Shown piece after piece: positions 25,715 to 33,755 of a stretch of DNA of 47,608 nucleotides (position 1 is the stretch's first letter; every line of letters starts with the position of its first letter). The notes beneath the pieces are model-generated. The model worked only from the letters and a program-made list of their open reading frames with translations. It was not told where the DNA came from and made no database searches. The translations under genes were made by a program, and so were the position numbers. Source of the stretch: Pseudomonas viridiflava (GTDB lineage Bacteria > Pseudomonadota > Gammaproteobacteria > Pseudomonadales > Pseudomonadaceae); assembly GCF_003702045.1 (NCBI RefSeq), contig NZ_RBTP01000021.1, forward strand, positions 1 to 47,608, in the 5' to 3' direction.

Positions 25715-26272
25715 TCAGGTCGTCTCAGCCAGTAACGCTTTCGAATGCATCAGCCACGCCACACAGACGCCTGCGAGCGCACCGGCCAGATGCGACTCAA
25801 ACGAAACACCGGGTACGGGGAAGAATCCATAGATCAATCCGCTGTAGCCCACCAGTGCAATCACGGCCAGCAACAGGCTGATCAAACTGCGCTGATACCA
25901 CGCACGCGCCAGTAGATAGGTCCAGAGGCCGAATATCAAGCCACTTGCACCGACGTGAATGCTCACGCGTCCAAACAACCAGACCAGCAAGCCGCCCAAG
26001 AGACAGACCAGCCCGGCTACCCAGGCATAGCGCTTCACCCCTTCTGTCGCCACCAGCCAGCTCAACACCATGAAAGGCAACAGGTTGCCCAGCAGATGCC
26101 GGAACGAACCATGAATGAAGGGCGCAAACACAATGCCCTGCAAGCCTGAAACCGTACGTGGAATGATCCCATAGGTGACAAGGTTGCCCGCCGAGATCGC
26201 GTTCACCAACTGCACCCCGACCAGCAACAGCGACAGCGCGAGGATGACTTTCAATCGTGCCGAAAAGCTCAT
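25715..26272 (-). CDS. rhomboid-family intramembrane serine protease
   Basis: The 185-residue, six-helix protein holds the rhomboid catalytic elements: HLLGN in helix 2 (H59, N63), GASG in helix 4 (catalytic Ser110) and HLAGALAG in helix 6 (His161). Length is near the minimal rhomboid core. The start has GGGGG upstream. It lies between the PspA-like gene and the channel gene, with 30- and 37-base gaps, so it is part of that operon and may process a membrane partner in it. A second, GlpG-type rhomboid is at 31915. The substrate is not known. Confidence 0.9.
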   Translation of the reverse strand: MSFSARLKVILALSLLLVGVQLVNAISAGNLVTYGIIPRTVSGLQGIVFAPFIHGSFRHLLGNLLPFMVLSWLVATEGVKRYAWVAGLVCLLGGLLVWLFGRVSIHVGASGLIFGLWTYLLARAWYQRSLISLLLAVIALVGYSGLIYGFFPVPGVSFESHLAGALAGVCVAWLMHSKALLAETT

Positions 26273-26302
26273 CCAGCCCCCTCTCCGGTCTGGTCGGAAC
26301 GC

Positions 26303-27010
26303 TTACTGTGCAGGCGTCTGGCTTTTGGCTTTCAGGCGCGCCAGCACATCATCTGCACCGCCGCTCTTGGCACCAATGCCTGCTTCCTGAAGACGGCGTT
26401 CCAGATCGCTGCCGCTGGACTGGTTGGCCAGCTCTTCAGCGGCTTCAAGTTTGGCGTCCTGCTCATCCTGACGTTGCTTGAGGCGGGCCAGCGAGCCGAC
26501 AGCCGTCTCGACCGCGCCGCTGGCACCGCCGGTAGCGGTCGCCGTGGCCACCCGAGCCTTCTGGACGGTTTCGCGGGCCTTGGCCATTTCGACCTGCTGC
26601 TTGAGGCTTTTGATACGCGACTCGGCTTTCAGCACCTGGTCCTGCAACAGGCTGACCTGCTTGCTGAACTGGTCGGCCAGTTCCTTTTCCTGATCTCGCA
26701 GGGCTTCGATCTCGGCAATTTTCGTGGCACATTCCACGGCCAGCGCTTCTTCACCCTTGTTCAGGGCCTGCATCGCGCGGCCTTCCCAGTTGGCGATACT
26801 GGTGGCGTGTTCTTCAAGACGCTGTGCCGAGAGCTTTTGCTTGGCTTTGATGGTGATCAGGCCATCGCGAGCCTTGACCAGCGCATTGTCCGCGTCGCGG
26901 ATTTCCTGATCCAGAATGCGGATGGCATTGGCGTCGGCAATCGACTCGCCCACTTCGGAGGCGCCACCGCGAACGGCAGTCACCAGTTTTTTCCAGATGC
27001 TTGTTGTCAT
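26303..27010 (-). CDS. yjfJ: PspA/IM30-family membrane-stress protein (YjfJ-like)
   Basis: The 235-residue protein is almost entirely coiled-coil helix (about 25-190), as in PspA and Vipp1, which bind stressed inner membranes and oligomerise. The N-terminus has a helix preceding EVGESIADANAIRILDQEIRDADNAL. The C-terminal 40 residues (SGSDLERRLQEAGIGAKSGGADDVLARL, cited in parts) form the small tail typical of this branch. GGAG precedes the start by 10 bases. It is preceded by YjfI and followed by the rhomboid and channel. PspA-type proteins with DUF350, ATP-grasp and channels are a recurrent neighbourhood. Confidence 0.88.
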   Translation of the reverse strand: MTTSIWKKLVTAVRGGASEVGESIADANAIRILDQEIRDADNALVKARDGLITIKAKQKLSAQRLEEHATSIANWEGRAMQALNKGEEALAVECATKIAEIEALRDQEKELADQFSKQVSLLQDQVLKAESRIKSLKQQVEMAKARETVQKARVATATATGGASGAVETAVGSLARLKQRQDEQDAKLEAAEELANQSSGSDLERRLQEAGIGAKSGGADDVLARLKAKSQTPAQ

Positions 27011-27036
27011 GAATGCATTGCTCCTGACAGGGATGT

Positions 27037-27690
27037 TCAGTAAATGAAGTGATCTTCGAAGGCTTCGGCCGCACGGATCACGTTGTCCGCGAGGGTCAGA
27101 ATTTCCTGAACAATCACTGTGAGCGAAGACGCGGCGCTCAATGCGCCAAACAGGCAGTAGACTTCCTGACCGTCAGCCAGCTTTTCGATACCCACCGACG
27201 ACAGGGGAAACAGGTCACGACTGCGCAGTACTTCACCGTTGAAGATGGCGACATCCTTGATCTTGTTCACTTCCACCAGCGTCGCGTCGGCCAGAATCTG
27301 ATCGCCTTCGACCGCGATGTAGATAGGCAGATCACCGAAATCGGCCATCGTCAATTTGATGCCGGCGCCATCGCCGTCGATCACGCCCATCTCGATCTTG
27401 CCCTCGGTCACCAGGTCCAGTTCGGCCAAGGCCTTTTGCAGAGAGCTGATCGTCCAGTTGGTGTTCTCGGTCATGAAATCCTCCAGTTTGATCCTGTCAC
27501 CCAAAAAGGGCTGTCTTAACGCTTTCTCGATTCCCCTCAGGGCATCGACGTTCTCGGGCCGGATCCAGAACTCCCGCTTGACCAGCCCGGCGTCCTTGAG
27601 TCGCAGACGCATTTCACGCATGTAGTCGGTAGAGCTCTTCGATGCCTTAGCCGGGACGGTTGCGTTATCGCCTTGGGTTTTACGAGGCAT
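27037..27690 (-). CDS. yjfI: DUF2170 protein (YjfI-like) with N-terminal extension
   Basis: First gene of the operon, 217 residues. The C-terminal ~145 residues (from Met73, NTNWTISSLQKALAELD) fit DUF2170/YjfI. The first ~72 residues are extra: a basic, Ser/Lys-rich start, then YMREMRLRLKDAGLVKREFW followed by IRPENVDALRGIEKAL. The strand-helix-helix look of this segment resembles small ribbon-helix-helix DNA-binding domains, though that is only an impression. The long form has AAGGGGAAG before ATG 27690. A second start at 27474 also has GGAGG five bases upstream, so a short form may be made. YjfI may be the operon's regulatory component. Confidence 0.82.
   Translation of the reverse strand: MPRKTQGDNATVPAKASKSSTDYMREMRLRLKDAGLVKREFWIRPENVDALRGIEKALRQPFLGDRIKLEDFMTENTNWTISSLQKALAELDLVTEGKIEMGVIDGDGAGIKLTMADFGDLPIYIAVEGDQILADATLVEVNKIKDVAIFNGEVLRSRDLFPLSSVGIEKLADGQEVYCLFGALSAASSLTVIVQEILTLADNVIRAAEAFEDHFIY
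27472..27484 (-). promoter_or_regulatory. internal ribosome binding site and start for a short YjfI form
   Basis: GGAGG (27480-27484) lies five bases before an in-frame ATG (27472-27474). That ATG begins the stretch matching the canonical YjfI domain. The upstream start at 27690 is also well served, so two products from one gene are possible. Confidence 0.45.
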
Positions 27691-27860
27691 TGGCGCTTCC
27701 CCTTGTGTATGGCCGCGAAACTGGTGAGCAACGTATCAGAAGTTTTCTTGGCTGGATATACATCACATGTGAGTATTTTCGTAGGACATGTCGCTAAGTG
27801 AGGCTGGAATAGATCGTCAGCCTCTGGTCGACACGCTCAGAGGGAGCCTTCAGCGTGGTT

Positions 27861-28000
27861 ATGAGGCTGAGCTTGCCCACGACTCAATCTTTCTGACAGC
27901 ACATCATTGACCGGAATGACGCCGTCGCAAGCAAGCGCGCGCCTACTAATTAAATGTCTACTCAACATCACGGCCCTTTCGTGAGCAAGCTCACTCCCAC
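27861..28000. repeat. REP element with eroded inverted partner
   Basis: GTGAGCAAGCTCACTCCCAC (ending 28000) is an intact REP copy; ATGAGGCTGAGCTTGCCCAC (27861-27880) is a diverged inverted partner. The 426-base gap between yjfI and pepN (27691-28116) also holds a terminator (28043-28077) and presumably the operon promoter near 27700-27780, for which I see no convincing consensus. Confidence 0.6.
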
Positions 28001-28042
28001 CAGAGCCGTTCCATTGAATGAGCCAGTGGATCCAGCGCCAAT

Positions 28043-28077
28043 AAAAAGGGCCATCCACGTTAGCGAACAGCCCTCTT
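28043..28077 (-). terminator. terminator after pepN
   Basis: On the minus strand AAGAGGGC pairs with GCCCTTTT (one G-T) across an 18-base loop and is followed by further Ts. It lies about 40 bases after the pepN stop. The loop is long, so strength is uncertain. Another hairpin, GGGTG/CACCC (28083-28100), lies between. Confidence 0.5.
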
Positions 28078-28116
28078 GTTCAGGGTGCGACATCACACCC
28101 CTCAGCCTTTTGACCT

Positions 28117-30783
28117 TTACTCGGCCAGGCTCTTGCTGACCACTTCATACACATCCGGCGACAGATTGCCCGAAGCAAGAATGCGCTCCAGCTCGGCCTT
28201 CAGCAGCGCCTGACGGGCGCTGTCGTATTTGCGCCAGCGGGTCAGCGGTGCCAGTTGGCGGGACGCGATCTGTGGGTTAAAGCCATTCAGCTCGATCACC
28301 AGATCGGCCAGGAAGCGGTAGCCCGAGCCATCCGCTGCATGGAAGTTGATCAGGTTCTGTCCGGCGAACGCTCCGATCAGGGCGCGAACCTTGTTCGGGT
28401 TCTTGATGTTGAACGCAGGGTGCTGCATCAACGCCTTGACCCGCTGCAGGCCGCCCGGCTGGGTGCTGCCGGCCTGTACGCTGAACCACTGATCCATGAC
28501 CAGCGCGTTGTCTTTGAAGTTCTCCGCAAACACAGCCAGCGCCTTGGCGCGCTCGTCTTCGAACGGTGAGTTGACCAGCACGGCCAGCGCGGTGAGGCGC
28601 TCGGTCATGTTGTCGCTGGTGTCGAACTGGTCGATGGTCGCAGCGAGTACCTCTGACTTGCCGCTGAGCATCAGGTACGACAGCGCGATGTTCTGCAAGG
28701 CGCGACGGGCGAAGTGCTCGGCCTCAGGGACATAAGGCGTAACCTTGGAGATTTCACGGTTGGCCTGATAACGCGCCCACAGGCCGTCGAACAGGCTGTC
28801 CGCTAATTGCTGACGGGCAAACTCGCGCGCCGCATGAATCGCCTCGACGTCGGCCACGTCGCTGATTTCAGTCAGGTACGCCTCACCCGGCAGCGAGAGC
28901 ATTTCCGCCACCATCGCCTGATCCAGTTGCTCGTCTGCCAGCACAGTGCCCAGCGCCGTCACCAGACGCTGATCCATGACCAGTGCCTGACCCTGCTGAT
29001 GCTGAGCGATCATTTCCTGCAGCACCTGCACCGAGAGTTGCTGACCGGCATCCCAGCGGTTGAAGCCGTCGCTGTCGTGCTGCATCAGGAACATCAATTG
29101 GTCGCGGTCATAAGGGAAGCTGAGTTTGACCGGCGCGGAGAAGCCACGCAGCAACGAAGGCAGCGGCTTTTCGGCCACATCAACGAAGGTAAAGGTCTGC
29201 TCCGCCTCGGTCACCGACAGCACGCGGGTGGTGCCGGTGGCTGCAGTTTCGCCCGTCAGGCGCAGTGCGATGTCGTTGCCCTGGCTGTCCAGCAGGCCCA
29301 GCTCGACCGGAATCACGAACGGCTGCTTCTGATCGCCCGGCTGACCCGGTGTGCTCGGGCAGGTTTGGCGGAAGGTCAGGCTGTAGGTGCCCGCAGCGCT
29401 GTCATAGGACTCGCTGACGGCCAGACGTGGCGTGCCCGCCTGACTGTACCAGCGCTTGAATTGGGTCAAGTCGACACCATTGGCGTCTTCCATTGCCTTG
29501 ATGAAGTCGTCGCAAGTAACAGCCTGGCCGTCATGACGCTCAAAATACAGATCGCTGCCTTTACGGAAGCCGTCAGCGCCCAACAGGGTGTGCAGCATGC
29601 CGACCACTTCAGAGCCCTTCTCGTACACGGTCAGGGTGTAGAAGTTGGAGATCTCGATGAAGCTGTCCGGGCGTACCGCATGCGCCATCGGGCCTGCGTC
29701 TTCGGCGAACTGGTGAGTGCGCAGAAAAGCGACGTCCTGCATGCGCTTGACCGTGGCCGAGTTCATGTCGGCGGAGAAACCGGCGTCGCGGTAGACCGTG
29801 AAGCCTTCCTTGAGTGACAGCTGGAACCAGTCACGGCACGTCACGCGGTTGCCCGACCAGTTGTGGAAATATTCATGCGCCACGATGGCCTCGACGCGCT
29901 GGTGTGCAGCATCGGTGGCGGTTTCGGCACGGGCGAGCACGGCGCTGGAGTTGAAGATGTTGAGGCCCTTGTTCTCCATTGCGCCCATGTTGAAATCGTT
30001 GACCGCAACGATCATGAAGATATCCAGGTCGTATTCGCGACCGTAGGTTTCTTCGTCCCAGCGCATGGATTTTTTGAGGCTGTTCATGGCGTGCTGGCAC
30101 TTGTCGATGTTTTCCGGCTCGACATAGATGCGCAGGGTCACTACCCGATCGCTCAGGGTGGTGAAGGTGTCTTCGACGCACCACAAATCACCTGCCACCA
30201 GGGCGAACAGGTAGGCGGGCTTCATGAACGGGTCTTCCCAGGTCGCCCAGTGACGGCCATCGTCTTCCTCGCCGCTGGCCACCGGGTTGCCGTTGGAAAG
30301 CAGAATCGGGAAGCTGTGTTTTTCGGCGCTGACGGTGGTGGTGAATTTGCTCATCACGTCAGGGCGATCAAGGTAATAGGTGATCTTGCGGAAGCCTTCA
30401 GCCTCGCACTGGGTGCAAAACATGCCGCTGGACTTGTACAGGCCTTCCAGTGCGGTGTTGGTTTCCGGGTGAATGCGCACCGTGCTGTCGACCGTGAAAC
30501 GTTCTGCCTTGGGATGCAGGGTCAGGTGGTCTTCCGTCAATTGGTAATCGGCCGCTGTCAGTTCGACATCGTCCAGGTTCACCGATAGCAGTTCCAGATG
30601 CTGACCGTCCAGCACCAGCGGAGGCAGACCGGCGCCGCGCACAGGGTTGCGGCGCATGACCAGTTGCGCGTGAACCAGCGAGTGGTCATCGAACAGCTCG
30701 AACGTCAGGTTCGTCTCATCGATAAGGTACTCGGGCGCCTGATAATCCTTCAGGTAGATCATGGTCGGTTGTTCGGTGCGCAT
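28117..30783 (-). CDS. pepN: aminopeptidase N (M1 family)
   Basis: This zinc metallopeptidase trims N-terminal residues from peptides in the cytoplasm. The 888-residue length equals that of bacterial PepN. The exopeptidase motif GAMEN lies near residue 264, and the zinc motif HEYFHNWSGNR lies near 304, with the second Glu ligand in the LKEGFTVYRD segment. The C-terminal half is the helical ARM-like domain. The start at 30783 has AAGGA upstream; Met8 is an alternative start. It follows DUF2797 by 12 bases as the last gene of the nadK-glpG operon. Confidence 0.96.
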   Translation of the reverse strand: MRTEQPTMIYLKDYQAPEYLIDETNLTFELFDDHSLVHAQLVMRRNPVRGAGLPPLVLDGQHLELLSVNLDDVELTAADYQLTEDHLTLHPKAERFTVDSTVRIHPETNTALEGLYKSSGMFCTQCEAEGFRKITYYLDRPDVMSKFTTTVSAEKHSFPILLSNGNPVASGEEDDGRHWATWEDPFMKPAYLFALVAGDLWCVEDTFTTLSDRVVTLRIYVEPENIDKCQHAMNSLKKSMRWDEETYGREYDLDIFMIVAVNDFNMGAMENKGLNIFNSSAVLARAETATDAAHQRVEAIVAHEYFHNWSGNRVTCRDWFQLSLKEGFTVYRDAGFSADMNSATVKRMQDVAFLRTHQFAEDAGPMAHAVRPDSFIEISNFYTLTVYEKGSEVVGMLHTLLGADGFRKGSDLYFERHDGQAVTCDDFIKAMEDANGVDLTQFKRWYSQAGTPRLAVSESYDSAAGTYSLTFRQTCPSTPGQPGDQKQPFVIPVELGLLDSQGNDIALRLTGETAATGTTRVLSVTEAEQTFTFVDVAEKPLPSLLRGFSAPVKLSFPYDRDQLMFLMQHDSDGFNRWDAGQQLSVQVLQEMIAQHQQGQALVMDQRLVTALGTVLADEQLDQAMVAEMLSLPGEAYLTEISDVADVEAIHAAREFARQQLADSLFDGLWARYQANREISKVTPYVPEAEHFARRALQNIALSYLMLSGKSEVLAATIDQFDTSDNMTERLTALAVLVNSPFEDERAKALAVFAENFKDNALVMDQWFSVQAGSTQPGGLQRVKALMQHPAFNIKNPNKVRALIGAFAGQNLINFHAADGSGYRFLADLVIELNGFNPQIASRQLAPLTRWRKYDSARQALLKAELERILASGNLSPDVYEVVSKSLAE

Positions 30784-30795
30784 GCTGGAATCCTT

Positions 30796-31596
30796 TTACT
30801 GATGCACGGCCAGCTGGTAGGCCGTGTATTTGCGAATATTGATCACGCCGGTATCGAAAATCAGGTATTGGCCCTTGATCCCCAGCAGCGTGCCCTCGGC
30901 AATCGGGTTCTTGTCCAGGTTGAAGCTCACGATCTTGGTCGGATAAGCCTCGACCGGGTAGCGAAACTCGACGGGTTCGGCGTCATGAAGTAATTGGATG
31001 GCGTGCAGACCGAATCGTTCTTGCAATCCCAGTAGGCCCGCGCCGCAGGTGTCGAACAGCTCCTGGCGAATGGCCTTGAGGTCTACCGGCTGAGCATCGC
31101 CCTTGAGCAAGGCGCGCCAGTTGGTGCGGTCGGCGACCTGACTGCGCAGCAGGTCTTCTACGAAGCCGGACTGCTGACGCGTCGCGACCCGCAGTATCGG
31201 CAGCGCCTGGCTCGCGCCCTGATCCAGCCAGCGGGTGGGCAATTGCGTGGAGCGGGTAATGCCCACTTTCACGCCCGACGAGTTGGCCAGGTAAACGATG
31301 TGATCCGTCATGCAAAACTGCTCGCCCCACGACGGGTCACGGCAGGTGCCTTGATCGTGATGGCATTTTTCCGGGCTCATGATGCAGACATCACACTGCG
31401 CCAGCTTAAGCATGCACGGGTAGCAATAACCCTGGCTGTAGCTGGACTTGGTCTTGCGACCGCAGTGGCTGCAATGAATCGCGCCCAGAAACTCTAGGCG
31501 CACCGTCTTGCCGATCAGCGGGTTGACGGCGATCTCAGTGTCGCCCAGGCGAAAAGCGTATTGCACCAGCGACGACTCGTCCTGGCGCACTGACAT
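30796..31596 (-). CDS. DUF2797 protein
   Basis: I place the start at ATG 31596 (266 residues), with GGAG 11 bases upstream; the longer frame lacks a site. A zinc-ribbon-like pair CSHCGRKTKSSYSQGYCYPC lies near residue 45-65, and a further Cys-rich cluster (CDVCIMSPEKCHHDQGTC) follows. The centre has YLANSSGVKVGITRSTQLPTRW, a GIY-YIG-like pattern common in DUF2797, with the DQGASQALPILRV helix. The family is of unknown function; a nucleic-acid role is plausible from the zinc and GIY-YIG-like elements, but I cannot claim nuclease activity. It sits in the nadK-glpG-yeaC-pepN operon. Confidence 0.85.
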   Translation of the reverse strand: MSVRQDESSLVQYAFRLGDTEIAVNPLIGKTVRLEFLGAIHCSHCGRKTKSSYSQGYCYPCMLKLAQCDVCIMSPEKCHHDQGTCRDPSWGEQFCMTDHIVYLANSSGVKVGITRSTQLPTRWLDQGASQALPILRVATRQQSGFVEDLLRSQVADRTNWRALLKGDAQPVDLKAIRQELFDTCGAGLLGLQERFGLHAIQLLHDAEPVEFRYPVEAYPTKIVSFNLDKNPIAEGTLLGIKGQYLIFDTGVINIRKYTAYQLAVHQ

Positions 31597-31625
31597 TTTG
31601 TTAACGGCTCCGCGACCAATCTCAA

Positions 31626-31886
31626 TCAATGGATGGCATCCGATTTGAACAGAATATTGGGCACAGGCGCCGACTTGGACGAGCACTCCTGTGGCCCCAT
31701 GTAACCGGTGCGCTGGTCTTCAGGCAGGTTCTGCGCTTCCCAGGCGATCAACGCCTGCAGCGACAGCTCACGCTGCTCTTGGGTCAGTTTGCGACCGTCG
31801 GACCATTTGCCGATTTCTACAGCCAGTTTCAGGCTCTCGTAGATGTCCGGGGTGATGTTTTCAATCATTTCTACAAAAGACGACAT
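31626..31886 (-). CDS. YeaC-like protein (DUF1315)
   Basis: The 86-residue protein starts at ATG 31886, with GGAG six bases upstream; the longer frame overlaps glpG sequence. It is helical with the DUF1315/YeaC pattern (FVEMIENITPDIYESLKLAVEIGKW and a conserved RTGYMGPQEC end, cited in parts). There is no membrane segment. Its role is unknown. It lies between glpG and DUF2797 with 28- and 29-base gaps. Confidence 0.85.
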   Translation of the reverse strand: MSSFVEMIENITPDIYESLKLAVEIGKWSDGRKLTQEQRELSLQALIAWEAQNLPEDQRTGYMGPQECSSKSAPVPNILFKSDAIH

Positions 31887-31914
31887 GGCGCACTCCAGAA
31901 AATAGCGGGCAATT

Positions 31915-32787
31915 TTAGGCTTTGCGGCGCGCGAGCGCACCACCCAGCAGGCCGGTGACACAACCGATGATCAGGCCGCCAACATGGGCTCCGTTGGCGA
32001 TTTCGCCGAAGCCCAGCATGCTCACGAGGCCGGACAGGCACAGGCCCAGCCACACCAGCATCAACACCAGCACGCCGCGTGGCAGACGGTAAATGGGGTT
32101 CGGCGCCAGCCATTGAAAAATCCAGCAATGGCCCAGCAACCCGTACAACACACCCGACAAGCCACCAAACAGACTGGGGCCCGATGACAGGTATTGAACA
32201 TAGTTGGAAAACGCCGAAAACAGCAGTGTCAGCCCCAGCAACTGCCAACTGCCCTGACGAATCTCGATGCGCCGACCCAGCTCCCAGTACCACATGCCGT
32301 TCATGGCCAGGTGCAGGACCCCGAAGTGGATCAGCATCGGCGACACGATCCGCCACCACTGACCACTGGCAAGCGTGTTTTCGAGCGGCAGGAAAGTCGC
32401 GTAATCGCCCTGAACCCGGAAGTCCAGGAACGTCAGCCAGCGAATGGCTTCCAGGTTATCCCCCAACAGCGTCAGGCCTGCCACCAACAGCGTCAGCAGC
32501 AATACCAGCGCCGTCACCGGGCAACGTCGCAACTGATACATGAGGCCAGGGCCGCCGGTCACGGGTTCCTGCGTACTGCCTGCCGATTGAAACGCTTCAT
32601 CGCCGTGGGGGAAGCGCTCGTACAGTTCGCGCACGTCCTGTGCCAGCTCGCCCGAGTCCGGCACCCAGAGCACTTGCTCACCCACCTCTTCGCTGACCCG
32701 GTGAGGGATCTGTAACCGATGCAACAGGCTGACAAAGCCACTCAGATCAGCGGTCAATGGCAAACGCAGGGCTGCAACAGGACTCAT
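31915..32787 (-). CDS. glpG: GlpG-type rhomboid protease
   Basis: The 290-residue protein has an N-terminal cytosolic domain (1-80) and a six-helix rhomboid core. Catalytic features: HLAMN (H159, N163), GLSG with Ser211 in helix 4, and HVGG with His268 in helix 6, matching the Ser-His dyad and oxyanion residues of E. coli GlpG. It cleaves membrane proteins within the bilayer and may act in membrane quality control. The start at 32787 overlaps the upstream phosphatase stop by ATGA, so the two are coupled. Confidence 0.94.
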   Translation of the reverse strand: MSPVAALRLPLTADLSGFVSLLHRLQIPHRVSEEVGEQVLWVPDSGELAQDVRELYERFPHGDEAFQSAGSTQEPVTGGPGLMYQLRRCPVTALVLLLTLLVAGLTLLGDNLEAIRWLTFLDFRVQGDYATFLPLENTLASGQWWRIVSPMLIHFGVLHLAMNGMWYWELGRRIEIRQGSWQLLGLTLLFSAFSNYVQYLSSGPSLFGGLSGVLYGLLGHCWIFQWLAPNPIYRLPRGVLVLMLVWLGLCLSGLVSMLGFGEIANGAHVGGLIIGCVTGLLGGALARRKA

Positions 32788-33755
32788 CGTGAAACCTCGG
32801 GACGCTGTACATCGACCCAGACAAATTTGTCCGGATCGATCTGTGTTTCCTGATCCAGCCGATAGGCGACCAATTTGCCGTAAAGCACGGCGCTGTAATC
32901 CAGGCAGGCCAGGTTTGGCCGGATCGGTGCGGGGATGCCGCTGCGCCAGTAATGGCCGACAAACAGCATCGGCTCGTCGCTTGCGTAACGCAGCAATGCG
33001 TTCTTTTCCGATGTCGACAATGGCGTCTTGGCCACGCCCTCGGGCAACGCATCGGGCTGAAACACGATGTCGCCATAGGTCTGCGGATCGTCTTCCCAGA
33101 ATTTGGTCCGGAAAAAGGCACGGGTCAGACCGTCACCACCGGTCAGGGTCAAGCCATGCGGCAGGCGCATGTCAGTGCCGCGCAGCAGACGGTTGAACAC
33201 ATTGCTGGCGAAACTGCCAGGCACAGCCGAGGCCTGGACGAAGTCCTTGTCGATACAGCCGTTGCCGTGCAGGCCGCGCAAAGGATCGATCAGGGTCGCG
33301 TCCCAGCAGGCATGCACCACGCGGAAACGCTCCGCGTCCAGGTACAGCGGCAGCTCGTAGAACCACTCGACGAAGGCGGTCCACTCATCGGGGTGTCGCT
33401 CAAACTGCGAAAGCGTCTCGCCGATCAGTTTGGCGTGGCGCGGCGTGTGTTCACGCACGAACCGGTGGCCGCTTTCAGGCAGTGCAGGTGTTTCCCAGCC
33501 CAGCGCGTTGAACTCATGGTTGCCCATGATGCAGTACGCCTGACCGGCCTGAACCATGTCGTGAACGATATGCAACGCCTCGCGGATGCGAGGGCCACGG
33601 TCAATGATGTCACCGAGAAAGATCGCGATGCGCTCAGGATGGCGCCAGACGCCAGCCTGCAGGCGGTAACCGAGAAGCTCCAGCAGATGCTCCAGGGTAT
33701 GGGCACACCCATGCACGTCACCGATCAGATCGTAGCCACGCGCCGGATCGATCAT
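32784..33755 (-). CDS. calcineurin-like metallophosphoesterase
   Basis: The 323-residue protein shows the phosphoesterase metal motifs in order: GDVHG (near 13), GDIIDRGP (near 48), GNHE (near 78) and a distal H (FVGHYW). These are the motifs of the PPP-type serine/threonine phosphatases and related ApaH/PrpA enzymes. The substrate could be a phosphoprotein, a nucleotide or a small phosphoester. The start at 33755 shares its A with the nadK TGA stop (TGATG), giving a one-base overlap. The next gene, glpG, overlaps its stop by ATGA. A role next to NAD kinase is suggestive, not shown. Confidence 0.86.
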   Translation of the reverse strand: MIDPARGYDLIGDVHGCAHTLEHLLELLGYRLQAGVWRHPERIAIFLGDIIDRGPRIREALHIVHDMVQAGQAYCIMGNHEFNALGWETPALPESGHRFVREHTPRHAKLIGETLSQFERHPDEWTAFVEWFYELPLYLDAERFRVVHACWDATLIDPLRGLHGNGCIDKDFVQASAVPGSFASNVFNRLLRGTDMRLPHGLTLTGGDGLTRAFFRTKFWEDDPQTYGDIVFQPDALPEGVAKTPLSTSEKNALLRYASDEPMLFVGHYWRSGIPAPIRPNLACLDYSAVLYGKLVAYRLDQETQIDPDKFVWVDVQRPEVSR

